DNA of 64,000 nucleotides from Arthrobacter sp. APC 3897 (GTDB taxonomy: Bacteria > Actinomycetota > Actinomycetes > Actinomycetales > Micrococcaceae), in contig NZ_JASDDG010000016.1 of NCBI RefSeq assembly GCF_030407495.1, positions 23,534 through 87,533 of the forward strand, given 5' to 3'. The stretch's first letter is position 1. Each line of letters starts with the position of its first letter. Under the pieces are notes generated by a model. It made no database searches and was not told the origin of the DNA. It saw nothing but the letters and a program-made list of their open reading frames with translations. Both the position numbers and the translations under genes were made by a program. Below are positions 63,335 through 64,000 of the stretch, one piece after another.

Positions 63335-63435
63335 CTGCAGCGGGGCTGATCTTCGGGCTTCGCCGTTTTCCACAGGAACCGACACAAAAGCCTGCCCCAG
63401 AAGAAACATGGGTTTGCCGCCGCTAGGATGTGCGC

Positions 63436-63972
63436 ATGTCTTCCACCACAGAGTCGGGCGGTAACGGCTATTGGTACCCGGGTGACCCGGACCGGCAACC
63501 TGCCAAAGCCGTGCTTGAAGCTCTGCGTCAATACCGTGCTGCGGAGCAGCAGATGCGGCAGCGGACCCGAAACGAATTGAACATCAATGAGAAAGACTTG
63601 CAGGCGCTGCAATACCTGATGCACGCCCACCGGCATGGCAGCGCCCTGGGGCCTACTGAGCTGAGCCGCCTGCTTTCGATCTCATCGGCATCCACCACGG
63701 CGCTCATCGACCGGCTTGTCCGCAGCGGGCACGTCGAACGGCAAATCCACCCCACCGACCGGCGGGCGCTGAAACTGGTACCCACGGATAAATCCCATGT
63801 GGATATGCACTCCAGTCTGAGCAGGCTCCACGAGCGCATGATGAATGCCGCCTCGTCCCTGTCTCCGGGGGAAGCCAACGCAGTGACGAGGTTTCTGCAG
63901 GAGTTGACCGGCATTGTGGACCAGGAGCCGCACGCAGCCATGCCTTCCGAGCCGGTTGCGGGTCCCTCCTGA
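63436..63972 (+). CDS. MarR-family transcriptional regulator
   Basis: This 178-residue dimeric winged-helix regulator has the MarR core: INEKDLQALQYLMHAHRHG, the recognition helix LSISSASTTALIDRLVRSGHV, and the wing ERQIHPTDRRALKLVPT. The ATG at 63436 is preferred over an in-frame GTG at 63430. It could respond to phenolic compounds or oxidants, but neither its ligand nor its targets can be read here; it stands alone near the window end. Confidence 0.9.
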   Translation: MSSTTESGGNGYWYPGDPDRQPAKAVLEALRQYRAAEQQMRQRTRNELNINEKDLQALQYLMHAHRHGSALGPTELSRLLSISSASTTALIDRLVRSGHVERQIHPTDRRALKLVPTDKSHVDMHSSLSRLHERMMNAASSLSPGEANAVTRFLQELTGIVDQEPHAAMPSEPVAGPS

Positions 63973-64000
63973 CATCCTGATCTCCCGCCGCTGAGCCGGT

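Overview
The window is a 64 kb stretch of a high-GC Gram-positive chromosome. Dense GC-rich coding with mirror-image open frames, GTP-type PEP carboxykinase, a DUF222/HNH gene, the lhr-nei2 pair, GAF-ANTAR and IclR regulators and frequent GTG/TTG starts all fit an Arthrobacter-like member of the Micrococcaceae. That assignment is inference from gene content. No rRNA, CRISPR array, insertion sequence, integrase or replication origin was seen.

Layout. 0-6 kb is core metabolism: partial recQ (-), a phosphomannomutase gene with a small acidic partner (+), pckG (-) and tRNA-Arg(ACG). 5.6-23.7 kb is a large aromatic-acid catabolic cluster. Two regulators, a cupin XRE protein and an IclR protein, flank a pair of TGTCA palindromes. 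A leftward hca-type operon follows (dioxygenase alpha, ferredoxin, reductase, beta, dihydrodiol dehydrogenase, CoA ligase, small protein). A rightward block carries an MHS-family transporter, a hotdog thioesterase, mhpB, mhpD, mhpF, mhpE and an IclR regulator, then mhpA (+) and mhpC (-). Together they predict 3-phenylpropionate-type and 3-hydroxyphenyl-type substrates converging on 2,3-dihydroxyphenylpropionate, then meta-cleavage to succinate, pyruvate and acetyl-CoA.

23.9-31.6 kb is mixed housekeeping: a disulfide-reductase-like flavoprotein, a SixA-like phosphatase, a winged-helix protein without a receiver domain, upp, tadA, an FMN split-barrel protein, tRNA-Ser(CGA), a YedI-like membrane protein, a DUF1905 protein and a lipoprotein.

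31.6-51.6 kb is the most interesting region: a type VII-like secretion and polymorphic-toxin island. Leftward run a WXG100 protein, a giant RHS/YD-repeat protein whose C-terminal tip looks membrane-active, a four-helix membrane protein that starts 2 nt after the toxin stop (likely immunity), a decayed paralogue and small membrane proteins. Rightward run four tightly packed genes: a 955-residue secreted lipoprotein, a membrane-anchored periplasmic-binding-like protein, an FHA-FtsK (EssC-like) ATPase and a Ser/Thr kinase with an extracellular domain. The set resembles a Firmicutes-type (T7SSb) machine more than a mycobacterial ESX system, but with several parts replaced or fused.

51.6-64 kb holds a DsrE-like protein, a frameshifted GAF-ANTAR regulator, a patatin-like phospholipase, rlmH, a DUF4232 lipoprotein, a DUF222/HNH gene broken by an in-frame amber codon, lhr, a tiny His/Ser-rich frame, nei2 and a MarR regulator. 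All family names come from motifs read by eye; no database search was run.
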